Positions 57,265 to 64,000 of a DNA stretch of 64,000 nt are shown one piece after another; the stretch's first letter is position 1; the number at the start of each line of letters is the position of its first letter. The stretch is taken from contig CAWKIT010000016.1 of the NCBI GenBank assembly GCA_963849695.1, positions 124,001 through 188,000 of the forward strand, in the 5' to 3' direction. The translations under genes and the position numbers were made by a program. This DNA comes from DASSUW01 sp963849695. Lineage in GTDB: Bacteria; Actinomycetota; Thermoleophilia; Solirubrobacterales; Solirubrobacteraceae. The notes beneath the pieces were generated by a model. The model worked only from the letters and a program-made list of their open reading frames with translations. It was not told the origin of the DNA and made no database searches.

Positions 57265-57987
57265 CTACCAGAGGACGTCGTGCCGCTCCATCACGCCCCA
57301 TCCTTCGCGCAGCTCGCCGGCGCCCGGGACCGTGCCTGCGAAGGTGCCGAACGGCTGCTCGTAGTCGGAGCGGATGAGGAGGTAGTTCTCGCGCCGCGCG
57401 CGCGTGGCGACGGCGGTGAAGCGGAGGCCGCCGACGGCGCGCAGGTCGTCGAACGCGACCGGTCCCACCTCGTGCGGCTCGCCGGCCACCCACACCGTGC
57501 GCTCGGAGGCCTCGGGCGCGTCGTGGATGCCCTCGACGAGGTTCCAGGCCACCGGCTCGCCGGAGACGAGCGTGCCGACGCCCGCCGACCATCGCCACGC
57601 CGTGTGGCGGGCGTGGTAGCCGGCCGACTCGTCGACGATGCCGGCCAGCTCCCCGAACGCTCCGCGCACCCGCGCCACCCGCTTGCGCGTCCACGCATAC
57701 TGGCGCCCGTGCGGGGAGACCACCTCGATCTCCGCGCCGCCCGACACCTCGAGCTTCAACCCGCGGCGCCCTTCGCGCAGGCGCTCGCCGTCCCACACCG
57801 CCCACCACGAGAACGGCACCACGCCGATCCGCCCGCTGATCGAGCACAGCATGAGTTCCGGCCCGTAGGCGCCGACGTACCTCCAGCGCTTCAGCGGCCG
57901 CCCGCCGCGCACCGGCGGCATGCGTGCCGGCGGGAGCGGGAGTGCCGGCCGTCCGGGACCCGGCCCGCGCCACGGTGGGATCGCCAT
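57265..57987 (-). CDS. DUF2804-like protein
   Basis: 240 residues, Trp- and Arg-rich: 'RWRYVGAYGPELMLC', 'SWWAVWDGERLREG', 'WSAGVGTLVSGEPVAWNLVEGIHDAPEASERTVWV', 'LLIRSDYEQPFGTFAGTVPG'. The closing 'YxQPFGxFxG' and the 'VAWNLVEGIHD' block resemble the DUF2804 family, a lipocalin-like fold of unknown function. ATG 57987. It diverges from the nitrilase operon; the 62-base gap holds the operator. Confidence 0.78.
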   Translation of the reverse strand: MAIPPWRGPGPGRPALPLPPARMPPVRGGRPLKRWRYVGAYGPELMLCSISGRIGVVPFSWWAVWDGERLREGRRGLKLEVSGGAEIEVVSPHGRQYAWTRKRVARVRGAFGELAGIVDESAGYHARHTAWRWSAGVGTLVSGEPVAWNLVEGIHDAPEASERTVWVAGEPHEVGPVAFDDLRAVGGLRFTAVATRARRENYLLIRSDYEQPFGTFAGTVPGAGELREGWGVMERHDVLW

Positions 57988-58012
57988 CGCGCGGTATCCT
58001 GCCGGACACGGG

Positions 58013-58028
58013 TTGACTGACGAGTCAA
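58013..58028. promoter_or_regulatory. TetR-type operator: TTGACT-GACG-AGTCAA
   Basis: Perfect 6-bp arms with a 4-base centre, 22 bases upstream of the nitrilase GTG, in the promoter of a two-gene operon whose second gene is a TetR regulator. The geometry matches FadR/PaaR-type TetR sites, so autoregulation is the natural reading. Confidence 0.6.
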
Positions 58029-58049
58029 TCTCGGGGAGAGGAGACCTTC

Positions 58050-58880
58050 GTGCGCGCCGCCGCCGTCCAGCTCACGTCCACCGCAGATCGCGAGCGCAAC
58101 CTCGCCACCGCGGACCGGCTCACGCGCGCGGCCGCGGCCGCGGGCGCCGAGCTCGTGGTGCTGCCGGAGAAGTGGGCCGTGCTGGGGACTCCGGAGGAGA
58201 CGGCCGCGGGCGCCGAGCCGTTCGACGGACCGGCCCTGACCTGGGCGCGCGCGACCGCGCGGGAGCTGGGCATCGACCTCGTGGCCGGCTCGATCGCGGA
58301 GCGCGTCGCCGGGCGCGGGAAGGGCTCCAACACCTCGGTGCACGTCGGCCCCGACGGAGAGGTGCGCGCGGTCTACCGCAAGATCCACATGTTCGACGTC
58401 GAGGTCGGCGGGCGCACGTACCGCGAGTCCGAGCACGAGGACGGCGGCGAGGAGATCGTGCTGTCGGAGACCGCCGACGGCGTCGAGCTCGGCCTGACGG
58501 TCTGCTACGACCTGCGCTTCCCCGAGCTGTACCGCATCCTCGCGGTGCGCGGCGCGCGCGTGATCACCGTGCCCGCGGCGTTCACGCTCGCCACCACGCG
58601 CGACCACTGGGAGGTGCTCCTGCGCGCCCGCGCGATCGAGGACCAGGCGTTCGTGATCGCCGCCAACCAGGTCGGCGAGCACGCGCGCGGCTACCGCTCG
58701 GGCGGGCGGTCGATGATCGTCGACCCGTGGGGCGTGGTGCTGGCCCAGGCGCCGGACGCCGAGACGTTCATCACCGCCGAGCTCGACCTCGAGCGCCAGG
58801 CCGACGTCCGGCGCACGCTGCCGTCGCTGGCCAACCGCCGGCCGCACGCCTACGCCTGGCCGCAGGAGGTCGTGGCGTAG
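58050..58880 (+). CDS. Carbon-nitrogen hydrolase (nitrilase/omega-amidase family)
   Basis: 276 residues with the full triad: E40 ('VVLPEKW'), K111 ('VYRKIHMFD') and C152 ('TVCYDLRFPEL'). This is the branch including Nit2/omega-amidase and deaminated-glutathione amidase, close to 'AAVQLTSTADRERNL'. It hydrolyses an amide C-N bond in a small carboxylate substrate. The start GTG 58050 follows GGAGAGGAGA. Coupled to the TetR gene (its stop shares a base with that start), which probably senses a related metabolite. Confidence 0.92.
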   Translation: MRAAAVQLTSTADRERNLATADRLTRAAAAAGAELVVLPEKWAVLGTPEETAAGAEPFDGPALTWARATARELGIDLVAGSIAERVAGRGKGSNTSVHVGPDGEVRAVYRKIHMFDVEVGGRTYRESEHEDGGEEIVLSETADGVELGLTVCYDLRFPELYRILAVRGARVITVPAAFTLATTRDHWEVLLRARAIEDQAFVIAANQVGEHARGYRSGGRSMIVDPWGVVLAQAPDAETFITAELDLERQADVRRTLPSLANRRPHAYAWPQEVVA

Positions 58881-59491
58881 TGGCGACGCCCGCCCGAGCG
58901 CCGGTCGACAAGCGGCGCATGATCCTCGACGCCGCCGTGCGGGTGTTCGCCCGCCAGGGCTTCCACACCTGCCGGGTGTCGGACATCGCCGACGAGGCGG
59001 GCGTCGCCTACGGGCTCGTGTACCACTACTTCCAGTCCAAGGACGAGGTGCTCGACACGTTGTTCCTCGACCGCTGGGACGTGCTGCTCGACGCGATCCG
59101 CGAAGTCGACGCCTCCGGCGACCCCGCGCGCGCCAAGCTGCGCGCGATCGCCTCCTTCATCATCGAGTCCTACCGCCACGACCCGGACCTGATGAAGGTG
59201 ATCATCGTCGAGGTCACGCGCGCGGCGAACTCGTTCGGCGCCGCGCATCTGGCGAAGATCAACGAGGCGTTCGAGCAGATCGGCGGGATCGTCGAGCAGG
59301 CCCAGCGGCGCGGCGAGTTCCGCGACTCGGTCAGCCCCGAGTTCGCGGCGATGGCGTTCTACGGCGCGATCGAGCAGGTCCTCACCGGCTGGATCTTCGG
59401 AACGCTCGACGAGGGCGGCGACGCCCACGAGCGCGCGAAGGACTACGTCGTCGAGACCATCTGCGACGGTCTCTCCGCCCTCTCCGCCTAG
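58880..59491 (+). CDS. TetR/AcrR-family transcriptional regulator (FadR-like)
   Basis: 203 residues: HTH region 'KRRMILDAAVRVFARQGFHTCRVSDIADEAGVAYGLVYHYFQSKDEVLDTLF', then an all-helical ligand domain with 'IIESYRHDPDLMKVIIVEVTRA', like acyl-CoA-responsive TetR regulators. It likely represses its own operon through the palindrome at 58013-58028. The start GTG 58880 shares a base with the nitrilase stop. Confidence 0.93.
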   Translation: MATPARAPVDKRRMILDAAVRVFARQGFHTCRVSDIADEAGVAYGLVYHYFQSKDEVLDTLFLDRWDVLLDAIREVDASGDPARAKLRAIASFIIESYRHDPDLMKVIIVEVTRAANSFGAAHLAKINEAFEQIGGIVEQAQRRGEFRDSVSPEFAAMAFYGAIEQVLTGWIFGTLDEGGDAHERAKDYVVETICDGLSALSA

Positions 59492-59502
59492 ACTCCGCGC
59501 CC

Positions 59503-59640
59503 ATGACGGAGAACGAGATGGTCAAGCGGCTGATGTGGTCAGGTCTGCTCGCAGGTCTCGGCGCGCTCGCCTCGGTGGCGACATCCAGGGCCGCGGCGGA
59601 GATTTGGCGCCGCGCGTTCGGGGAAGATCCCCCGGAATGA
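59503..59640 (+). CDS. Small DUF4235-like membrane protein, 45 aa
   Basis: ATG 59503 to TGA 59640: 'VKRLMWSGLLAGLGALASVATSRAAAEIWRRAFGEDPPE', one hydrophobic helix followed by the 'IWRR…GEDPP' end seen in DUF4235-like short proteins of actinobacteria. The stop overlaps the next start (ATGA at 59637). First gene of a five-gene envelope cluster. Confidence 0.65.
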   Translation: MTENEMVKRLMWSGLLAGLGALASVATSRAAAEIWRRAFGEDPPE

Positions 59641-60032
59641 GCGACGACCCCGACAAGAGAGCGTCCGAGGCGCGCGGCGCGGAACTGCGCGAGAACATCG
59701 CGCTGACCGACGCTCGGCGTGCCGAGGAGGAGCAGGCGAAGGCCGAGAAGGAAGCGCAGGACGCGACCAAGGAGGCCGAGACGCTCAAGGAGCAGGCGGC
59801 GCGCGACCGCGAGAAGGCCCAGCGCCTGCACGCCGAGGCCGAGCGCGAGCGCCAGGCGGCTCCCCGTCGCGACTTCGTGGAGCCCGAGCACACCACGCCC
59901 GAGGCCGCGGTCGCCGGCCTCCCCGGCGTCGACAGACTGCCGCCCGCCGCCCAGCGCCCGGAGGTGCTGATCGGCGCCGCCTTCGCAGGCTCGTTCATCG
60001 TCGCCCAAATCCTCAAGCGCATCTTCGACTGA
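59637..60032 (+). CDS. Coiled-coil protein with C-terminal hydrophobic segment
   Basis: 131 residues. About 10-75 is a charged Ala/Glu/Lys/Arg coiled coil ('EEEQAKAEKEAQDATKEAETLKEQAARDREKA' region), then a Pro-rich linker, and a C-terminal hydrophobic stretch ('PEVLIGAAFAGSFIVAQILKRIFD') that echoes the 'RKEVLIGAAVAGFVIGGGIA' end of the DUF3618 protein two genes on. It may form a rod tethered to the inner membrane. ATG 59637 overlaps the previous stop. No family recognised. Confidence 0.75.
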   Translation: MSDDPDKRASEARGAELRENIALTDARRAEEEQAKAEKEAQDATKEAETLKEQAARDREKAQRLHAEAERERQAAPRRDFVEPEHTTPEAAVAGLPGVDRLPPAAQRPEVLIGAAFAGSFIVAQILKRIFD

Positions 60033-60033
60033 C

Positions 60034-60462
60034 ATGGCGAACAACACGGACACATCAGAACTCGGCCAGGCGATCCAGGACGTCACGGAGAAGGCCTCGC
60101 TGCTGATCCGCGAGGAGATCGAGCTCGCGAAGACCGAGATGACCGAGAAGGCGAGCAAGCTCGGCAAGGGCGCCGGGATCGGCGGCGCCGCCGGCATCTT
60201 CGCCGTCTTCGGCCTGATCTACCTGCTGCATTCGGTCGCGTGGGCGATCGCCTCGCTGCTCGACGACGACAACCCGTGGCTCGGCTACCTGATCGTCGCG
60301 GTGCTGCTGTTCATCGTCGGCGCGATCGCGGGCCTAATCGCCGCGCGCCAGTTCAAGCGCGGCTCACCGCCGACGCCCCAGATGGCGATCGAGGAGGGCA
60401 AGCTGATCAAGGAGACCGTCACCACGTCGCATCCCGCGCTGCCGCAGGGGCCGAGAAGCTGA
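60034..60462 (+). CDS. Holin-superfamily-like (Phage_holin_3_6/DUF1469) membrane protein
   Basis: 142 residues: an N-terminal amphipathic helix ('VTEKASLLIREEIELAKTEMTEKASKLGKG'), two membrane helices ('IGGAAGIFAVFGLIYLLHSVAWAI', 'WLGYLIVAVLLFIVGAIAGLIAA') and a charged tail. This is the chromosomal actinobacterial 'phage holin family' type, not a lysis holin in a prophage; no phage genes surround it. It directly precedes the DUF3618 gene (overlap TGATG), the usual pairing. Confidence 0.88.
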   Translation: MANNTDTSELGQAIQDVTEKASLLIREEIELAKTEMTEKASKLGKGAGIGGAAGIFAVFGLIYLLHSVAWAIASLLDDDNPWLGYLIVAVLLFIVGAIAGLIAARQFKRGSPPTPQMAIEEGKLIKETVTTSHPALPQGPRS

Positions 60463-60704
60463 TGGCCGAGACGCGTTCCGCAGAGGAGATCCGGCAGTCG
60501 ATCGAGGCCAACCGCGCAGAGCTCGGGCTCGCCGTCGAGCGGCTGCGCGGGGAGGTCACGCGCGCCACCGACTGGCGCGGGCAGTTCCAGCGCCACCGCA
60601 AGGAGGTCCTGATCGGCGCCGCCGTGGCGGGCTTCGTGATCGGGGGCGGCATCGCGGCGATGACCGGCATGTTCACCGGCCGCCGGAAGTCGCGCGAGTA
60701 CTAG
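60462..60704 (+). CDS. DUF3618 family protein
   Basis: 80 residues beginning 'MAETRSAEEIRQSIEANRAELGLAVERLRGEV', the DUF3618 helix pattern (R-x2-I-E…L-x3-V-x2-L), followed by a single membrane helix ('VLIGAAVAGFVIGGGIAAM'). It occurs with the holin-like gene across actinobacteria; function unknown, probably envelope maintenance. ATG 60462 overlaps the previous stop. Confidence 0.87.
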   Translation: MAETRSAEEIRQSIEANRAELGLAVERLRGEVTRATDWRGQFQRHRKEVLIGAAVAGFVIGGGIAAMTGMFTGRRKSREY

Positions 60705-60739
60705 GCGGCAGGCGTTCAGCGACCGGCGGCGAAAGCTGG

Positions 60740-61852
60740 GTGACCGCCGTGAGTGCCCCTGCCGCCAGCACGTCGCAGTTCCCCGCCGCCCGCAACGTGC
60801 TGCGGGTCGTGCTGGTAGTTGTCGCCGTGGTACTGACGCTGTGGCTGATGTACCTGCTGCGTCGGCCGCTCACATGGATCTTCATCGCCAGCTTTGTGGC
60901 GATCGCGGTGTCGGGCCCGGTGAACGTCCTCTCACGCCGGATGCGGCGCGGCTTTGCAGTGGCGATCGTGTACCTGGTGCTGATCCTCACGCCCTTCGCG
61001 CTGATCGCGCTGCTCGTGCCGCCGATCGTCACGCAGGCCAATAACCTGGTGCAGAACCTGCCGGAGTACGCGGACGAGGTCACGCGGTTCGTCAACGAGA
61101 ACGACCGGCTGCGCCAGCTCCAGGACGACTACGACATCACGGGCAGGATCGAGGAGGCCGCAGGAGAGCTGCCGTCGCGGCTGGGCGACGCGGCCGGCGT
61201 GCTCGGCGACATCGGCGTCGGGCTCGTGAACTCGATCTTCGCCGCCGTGACGATCATCGTGCTGTCGATCTTCATGCTCAGCAGTGGCCGCCGCTTCATG
61301 GACGCGTGGATACGCGAGTACCAGCCCGACCGCGAAGAGTGGTGGAACCGGCTGTTCGAGCGGATCGGCAACGCGATCGGCAACTACGTGGCCGGCGCGC
61401 TGCTGCAGGCCACGATCGCCGGCGTCACGAGCTACATCATGCTGCTGATCCTCGGCATCGACTTCGCGCTGCCGCTCGCGGTGATCGTATTCCTGCTCGA
61501 CCTGATCCCCCTCGTGGGGGCCACGCTCGGCGCGATCATCGTGGGGATCGTGACGCTGTTCAGCGACTTCCCCGTCGACACCATCGTCTGGGCCGTCTTC
61601 GCGATCGTCTACCAGCAGGTCGAGAACAACATCATCCAGCCCCGGATCCAGGCCCGCGCGGTGCAGCTCGACCCGCTCATCGTGCTGGTCTCGGTGCTGT
61701 TCGGCTCCGCGCTGGCGGGCGTGCTCGGAGCACTGCTGGCGATCCCGGTCGCCGCCGCGCTCCAGATCACCTACCGCGAGTACCGCGCGCAGAAGCGCCA
61801 GGCGCCGTCGGTGATCAGACCCGGCCCAGAACCGAGCCCTGCAGCGCCGTGA
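60740..61852 (+). CDS. AI-2E family transporter
   Basis: 370 residues, about eight hydrophobic segments with the family layout: 'PLTWIFIASFVAIAVSGPVNVLSRRMRRGFAVAIVYLVLI', a long extracytoplasmic-type helix ('ANNLVQNLPEYADEVTRFVNENDRL'), and the C-terminal core 'NYVAGALLQATIAGVTSYIMLLILGIDFALPLAVIVFLLDLIPLVGATLGA' with 'VENNIIQPRIQARAVQLDPL'. Despite the name, many members exchange Na+/Li+ or unknown solutes for protons. GTG 60740 (or 60749). It overlaps the convergent degV gene by 38 bases. Confidence 0.93.
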   Translation: MTAVSAPAASTSQFPAARNVLRVVLVVVAVVLTLWLMYLLRRPLTWIFIASFVAIAVSGPVNVLSRRMRRGFAVAIVYLVLILTPFALIALLVPPIVTQANNLVQNLPEYADEVTRFVNENDRLRQLQDDYDITGRIEEAAGELPSRLGDAAGVLGDIGVGLVNSIFAAVTIIVLSIFMLSSGRRFMDAWIREYQPDREEWWNRLFERIGNAIGNYVAGALLQATIAGVTSYIMLLILGIDFALPLAVIVFLLDLIPLVGATLGAIIVGIVTLFSDFPVDTIVWAVFAIVYQQVENNIIQPRIQARAVQLDPLIVLVSVLFGSALAGVLGALLAIPVAAALQITYREYRAQKRQAPSVIRPGPEPSPAAP

Positions 61853-62687
61853 CGCCGAACAGGCCGGGGCCGACGTGCGCCCCGATCACGGGGCCGATCT
61901 CCGACACGAACTCCGGCGGGCGGCCGTAGAGCTCGCGCCCGCTCTCGGCCAGCCGGCCGGCCACCTCGGGCGCCTGGATGTGCTGGATGAAGAACACGTC
62001 GGCGCCCTCGTCGCGCAGCGTGGTGAGGTGCTCGACCATCCGCTCGAAGGCCCGGCCGGCGGTGCGCACGCGCTCGATCGGCTGGATCTCGCGGTCGATC
62101 GCAAGGATCGGCTTGATCTTCAGCGCCGAGCCGATCCAGGCCTGCGCGCCGCCGATCCGGCCCCCGCGGCGCAGGTACTCGAGCGTGTCGACCGCGAAGA
62201 TGATCCTCATCTGCTCCCGTAGCCGCCGCGCCGTCTCGAGAGCGCCGGCCAGGTCGGCGCCGTCGCGGACCGCGTTGCGGGCGGCGATCGCCATCAGCCC
62301 GTGGCCGGCGGCGCCGATGTCGGAGTCGAGCACCTCGATCCGCTCCGGCCCGATCCCGCGCTCGACGAGCGCGCCGCGCGCCTGCCGCGCCGCCTCGACG
62401 GTGCCGGAGATGCCGCCGGACAGGTGGATCGACAGTACGTCGTCACCGGCCTCGAGCAACGGCTCGTAGACCGCCAGGAAGTCGCCCACCGACGGTTGCG
62501 ACGTGCTGGGCAGCTTCGCCGCCGTCCGCATGTGGTCGTAGAAGGCGTCGTAGTCCGGTAGGTCGGACTCGCGGTCCGTGCGGTCGTTCCAGTTCACGTA
62601 CAGCGACACCAGGTGGATCTCGTGCCGCGCGACGACCTCGGCGGGCAGGTAGTGCGTGGTGTCGGTCACCACCGCGACGCCGGGCAT
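61815..62687 (-). CDS. DegV family fatty-acid-binding protein
   Basis: 290 residues: 'VAVVTDTTHYLPAEVVARHEIHLVSLYVNW', the lipid-head motif 'TSQPSVGDF' and 'IHLSGGISGTVEAARQA', and 'VDTLEYLRRGGRIGGAQAWIGSALKIKPIL' in the second domain. DegV/FakB-type proteins hold an acyl chain for phosphorylation by a FakA (DAK) kinase; no FakA gene is in the window. ATG 62687. Confidence 0.93.
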   Translation of the reverse strand: MPGVAVVTDTTHYLPAEVVARHEIHLVSLYVNWNDRTDRESDLPDYDAFYDHMRTAAKLPSTSQPSVGDFLAVYEPLLEAGDDVLSIHLSGGISGTVEAARQARGALVERGIGPERIEVLDSDIGAAGHGLMAIAARNAVRDGADLAGALETARRLREQMRIIFAVDTLEYLRRGGRIGGAQAWIGSALKIKPILAIDREIQPIERVRTAGRAFERMVEHLTTLRDEGADVFFIQHIQAPEVAGRLAESGRELYGRPPEFVSEIGPVIGAHVGPGLFGVTALQGSVLGRV

Positions 62688-62745
62688 GGGGGCAGCCTAT
62701 CCGCGCGTCGTGAGAAGGTGCTCCGTAGCGGCGACGCGCCACTTT

Positions 62746-62771
62746 TGTCGTTTGCGCGCGAGGCCGCCGTC
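62746..62771 (+). promoter_or_regulatory. Candidate ECF42-type promoter
   Basis: TGTCGT at 62746-62751 and CGTC at 62768-62771, spaced 16 bases, about 50 bases upstream of the first DGPF gene. As I recall, ECF42 promoters carry TGTCGA near -35 and CGA/TC near -10, so this fits autoregulation by the sigma factor encoded three genes on. Confidence 0.5.
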
Positions 62772-62821
62772 GGTAGGGTGAACGCGGCGCACGGGGCGCG
62801 GCGACGACGACGGAGGGCTTC

Positions 62822-63217
62822 ATGAAGTACCTGCTCACCATCTACACCGACGAGTCCGGATTTGCGGACGTCACGCCCGAACAGGTCCAACAGGTGATGG
62901 CGGCCTACGAGGCGTTCGGCCGCGAGGTCACCGAGGCGGGCGCGATGCTGGGCGGCGAGGGCCTCCAGCCCAGCGGCACCGCCACCACCGTGCAGGTCCG
63001 CGACGGCCAGGCGCTCACCAGCGACGGCCCGTTCGCGGACACGCGCGAGCAGCTCGGCGGCTACTACCTGCTCGACTGCCGCGACCTCGACGAGGCGATC
63101 GGCTGGGCGGCCAAGGTCCCCGGCGCCCAGAACGGCACGATCGAGGTGCGGCCGGTGATGGACTACGAGGCCGCCGGCATGTCGACCGAGGCCGAGGCGC
63201 ACGAGGGCGTGCGATGA
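62822..63217 (+). CDS. YCII-related (DGPF) protein, copy 1
   Basis: 131 residues: 'MKYLLTIYTDESGFADVTPEQVQQVMAAYEAFGREVTEAG', the DGPF motif as 'TSDGPFADTREQLGGYYLLDCRDLDEAIGWAAKVP', and 'IEVRPV'. YCII-like ferredoxin folds can act as small enzymes; in this context DGPF proteins are the standard companions of ECF42 sigma factors. GGAGGG lies just upstream of ATG 62822. The stop overlaps copy 2 (ATGA at 63214). 45-50% similar by eye to copy 2. Confidence 0.93.
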   Translation: MKYLLTIYTDESGFADVTPEQVQQVMAAYEAFGREVTEAGAMLGGEGLQPSGTATTVQVRDGQALTSDGPFADTREQLGGYYLLDCRDLDEAIGWAAKVPGAQNGTIEVRPVMDYEAAGMSTEAEAHEGVR

Positions 63218-63609
63218 AGTTCGTGCTCCTGCTCTACGGCGACGAGACCAAGTGGATCGGCATGTCGCCCGAGGAAGCGCAGCAGTCGGTCGAGGTGTGG
63301 AACGCCTACGGCCAGGAGCTGATCGACGCCGGCGTGCTCGTCACCGGCGAGGCGCTGGCGCCGACCACGGACGCCACCACGGTCCGGCTCGCCGAGAACG
63401 ATCCCCTGCGCACCGACGGCCCGTTCGCCGAGACGCGCGAGCAGCTCGGTGGGTTCTACGTGCTCGACTGCAAGGACATCGACGAGGCCGCCGGCTGGGC
63501 CGCGAAGGTGCCCGACCTCGGCGAGGGCGGCTCCGTCGAGGTCCGCCCGGTCGTCGACTGGGACGCCGCCTCCGCGGAAGAGTTCGGCGCGGAGACCAGC
63601 GCCGGCTGA
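63214..63609 (+). CDS. YCII-related (DGPF) protein, copy 2
   Basis: 131 residues, paralogous to copy 1 across its length: 'MKFVLLLYGDETKWIGMSPEEAQQSVEVWNAYGQELIDAG', 'RTDGPFAETREQLGGFYVLDCKDIDEAAGWAAKVP' and 'VEVRPVVDWD'. ATG 63214 overlaps the stop of copy 1, and the TGA at 63607-63609 overlaps the sigma factor start. Two tandem DGPF genes before one sigma gene suggest local duplication. Confidence 0.93.
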   Translation: MKFVLLLYGDETKWIGMSPEEAQQSVEVWNAYGQELIDAGVLVTGEALAPTTDATTVRLAENDPLRTDGPFAETREQLGGFYVLDCKDIDEAAGWAAKVPDLGEGGSVEVRPVVDWDAASAEEFGAETSAG

Positions 63610-64000
63610 GCGCTCCCGGCGCAGCCATCGACCGCCTGTTCCGGCGCGAGTCGGGGCAGGCGGTCGCCGTACTGGCGCGGGCGTTCGGCGACCTCGACCG
63701 CGCCGAGGAGGCCGTCCAGGACGCGTTCGTCGTCGCGCTCGAGCGCTGGCCGCGCGACGGCGTCCCGTCGAACCCGGCGGCCTGGATCACGACCACGGCG
63801 CGCAACCGCGCGATCGACCGCGTGCGGCGGGAGCGCCGCTCGGCGCCGGTGGCCGCCGCGCACGATCTCGTGGCGCCGGACGCGCTCGCCCGGGTCGAGG
63901 CGCTCGAGCCCACCGCCGACATCCCGGACGAGCGGCTCGAGCTGATCTTCGCCTGCTGCCATCCGGCGCTCGCGCCCGAGTCGCGCGTGGCCTTGACGCT
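63606..64000 (+). CDS. ECF42-type sigma factor, N-terminal part (cut by window edge)
   Basis: 131 residues are visible: region 2 with 'FRRESGQAVAVLARAFGDLDRAEEAVQDAFVVALERWPRDGVPSNPAAWITTTARNRAIDRVRRERR' and 'DIPDERLELIFACCHPALAPESRVALTL', the sequence block of SigJ/ECF42-like sigma factors with a long C-terminal TPR-type extension (beyond the edge). The only start in frame that overlaps the previous stop is CTG 63606 (CTGA), like the NTGA overlaps elsewhere here. DGPF neighbours support the ECF42 assignment. Confidence 0.9.
   Translation, partial: MSAPGAAIDRLFRRESGQAVAVLARAFGDLDRAEEAVQDAFVVALERWPRDGVPSNPAAWITTTARNRAIDRVRRERRSAPVAAAHDLVAPDALARVEALEPTADIPDERLELIFACCHPALAPESRVALT

Noticed and set aside
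60034..60704. Prophage remnant suggested by the holin-like gene
   Set aside because: No integrase, terminase, capsid, tail or lysin gene is near; this holin-superfamily type with DUF3618 is a normal chromosomal actinobacterial pair.
1..64000. tRNA or rRNA genes
   Set aside because: No cloverleaf-like segment with a T-arm GTTCRA and matching acceptor stems, and no rRNA-like sequence, was noticed. A tRNAscan run would settle it.

Overview
The window looks like chromosome of a very GC-rich, GC3-biased actinobacterium, most likely Thermoleophilia/Solirubrobacterales. This rests on the gene mix (F420-type LLM oxidoreductase, DUF6131, HipA_2-like kinase with DUF3037, DUF3618 with a holin-like protein, ECF42 sigma with DGPF proteins, short soil-type operons) and on frequent GTG/TTG starts with 4-bp stop-start overlaps. 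No rRNA, tRNA, CRISPR, prophage or intact insertion sequence was recognised. Taxonomy is inference.

Layout. 1-9.4 kb: a membrane PAS/GAF/SpoIIE phosphatase cut by the left edge, a zinc glucose dehydrogenase, acetoacetyl-CoA synthetase, a HipA-like kinase/DUF3037 pair, a PQQ-type sugar dehydrogenase lipoprotein and a metallo-beta-lactamase-fold hydrolase. 9.4-14.6 kb: an SRPBCC protein, a SigK/RskA-like sigma/anti-sigma pair, a secreted protein, a leucine dehydrogenase-like enzyme, and a long ECF sigma factor fused to a zinc-finger, membrane-segment and Pro/Glu-rich tail. 14.7-23.4 kb: small membrane proteins, an orphan gas-vesicle GvpA, an MFS carrier, a decayed SMP-30-like gene, tyrosinase, a highly repetitive acidic/basic protein, a TolB-like propeller and an LLM oxidoreductase. 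23.4-36.3 kb: central metabolism (homodimeric-type E1, L-2-hydroxyglutarate oxidase), an efflux pump, NUDIX, rubredoxin, a fused spermidine-synthase-like protein, a papain-like protease, a BioF-like enzyme, a BCCP/enoyl-CoA hydratase pair and a frameshifted esterase.

36.3-49.1 kb: a second membrane-tailed sigma factor (frameshifted), a sensorless histidine kinase, PlsC, a second DHA2 efflux pump with two operator-like palindromes, cupin, SDR, an ABC ATPase lacking several catalytic residues, acyl-CoA dehydrogenase, a two-gene segment flanked by degenerate direct repeats, and a zinc carboxypeptidase interrupted by about 25-30 single-base insertions. 49.2-64 kb: CoA and amide metabolism (enoyl-CoA hydratase, ureohydrolase, amidase, acyl-CoA carboxylase beta, BKACE, thioesterase), a MITE-like element, a nitrilase-TetR operon with an operator, a cluster of small envelope proteins, AI-2E transporter, DegV, and an ECF42 sigma operon cut by the right edge.

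The enzymes fit a soil aerobe using fatty acids, ketone bodies, amino acids and sugars: acetoacetyl-CoA synthetase, acyl-CoA dehydrogenase, two enoyl-CoA hydratases, a carboxylase beta subunit, a BCCP and BKACE all feed or drain acyl-CoA pools. No single large novel operon stands out. The less ordinary items are the membrane-tailed sigma factor paralogs, a hairpin repeat with compensatory base changes between loci, the start-codon hairpin of the acyl-CoA dehydrogenase with its degenerate copy, and the insertion-riddled carboxypeptidase. Genes are typed pseudogene where the frame as given is broken; several of these breaks look more like consensus errors than decay.
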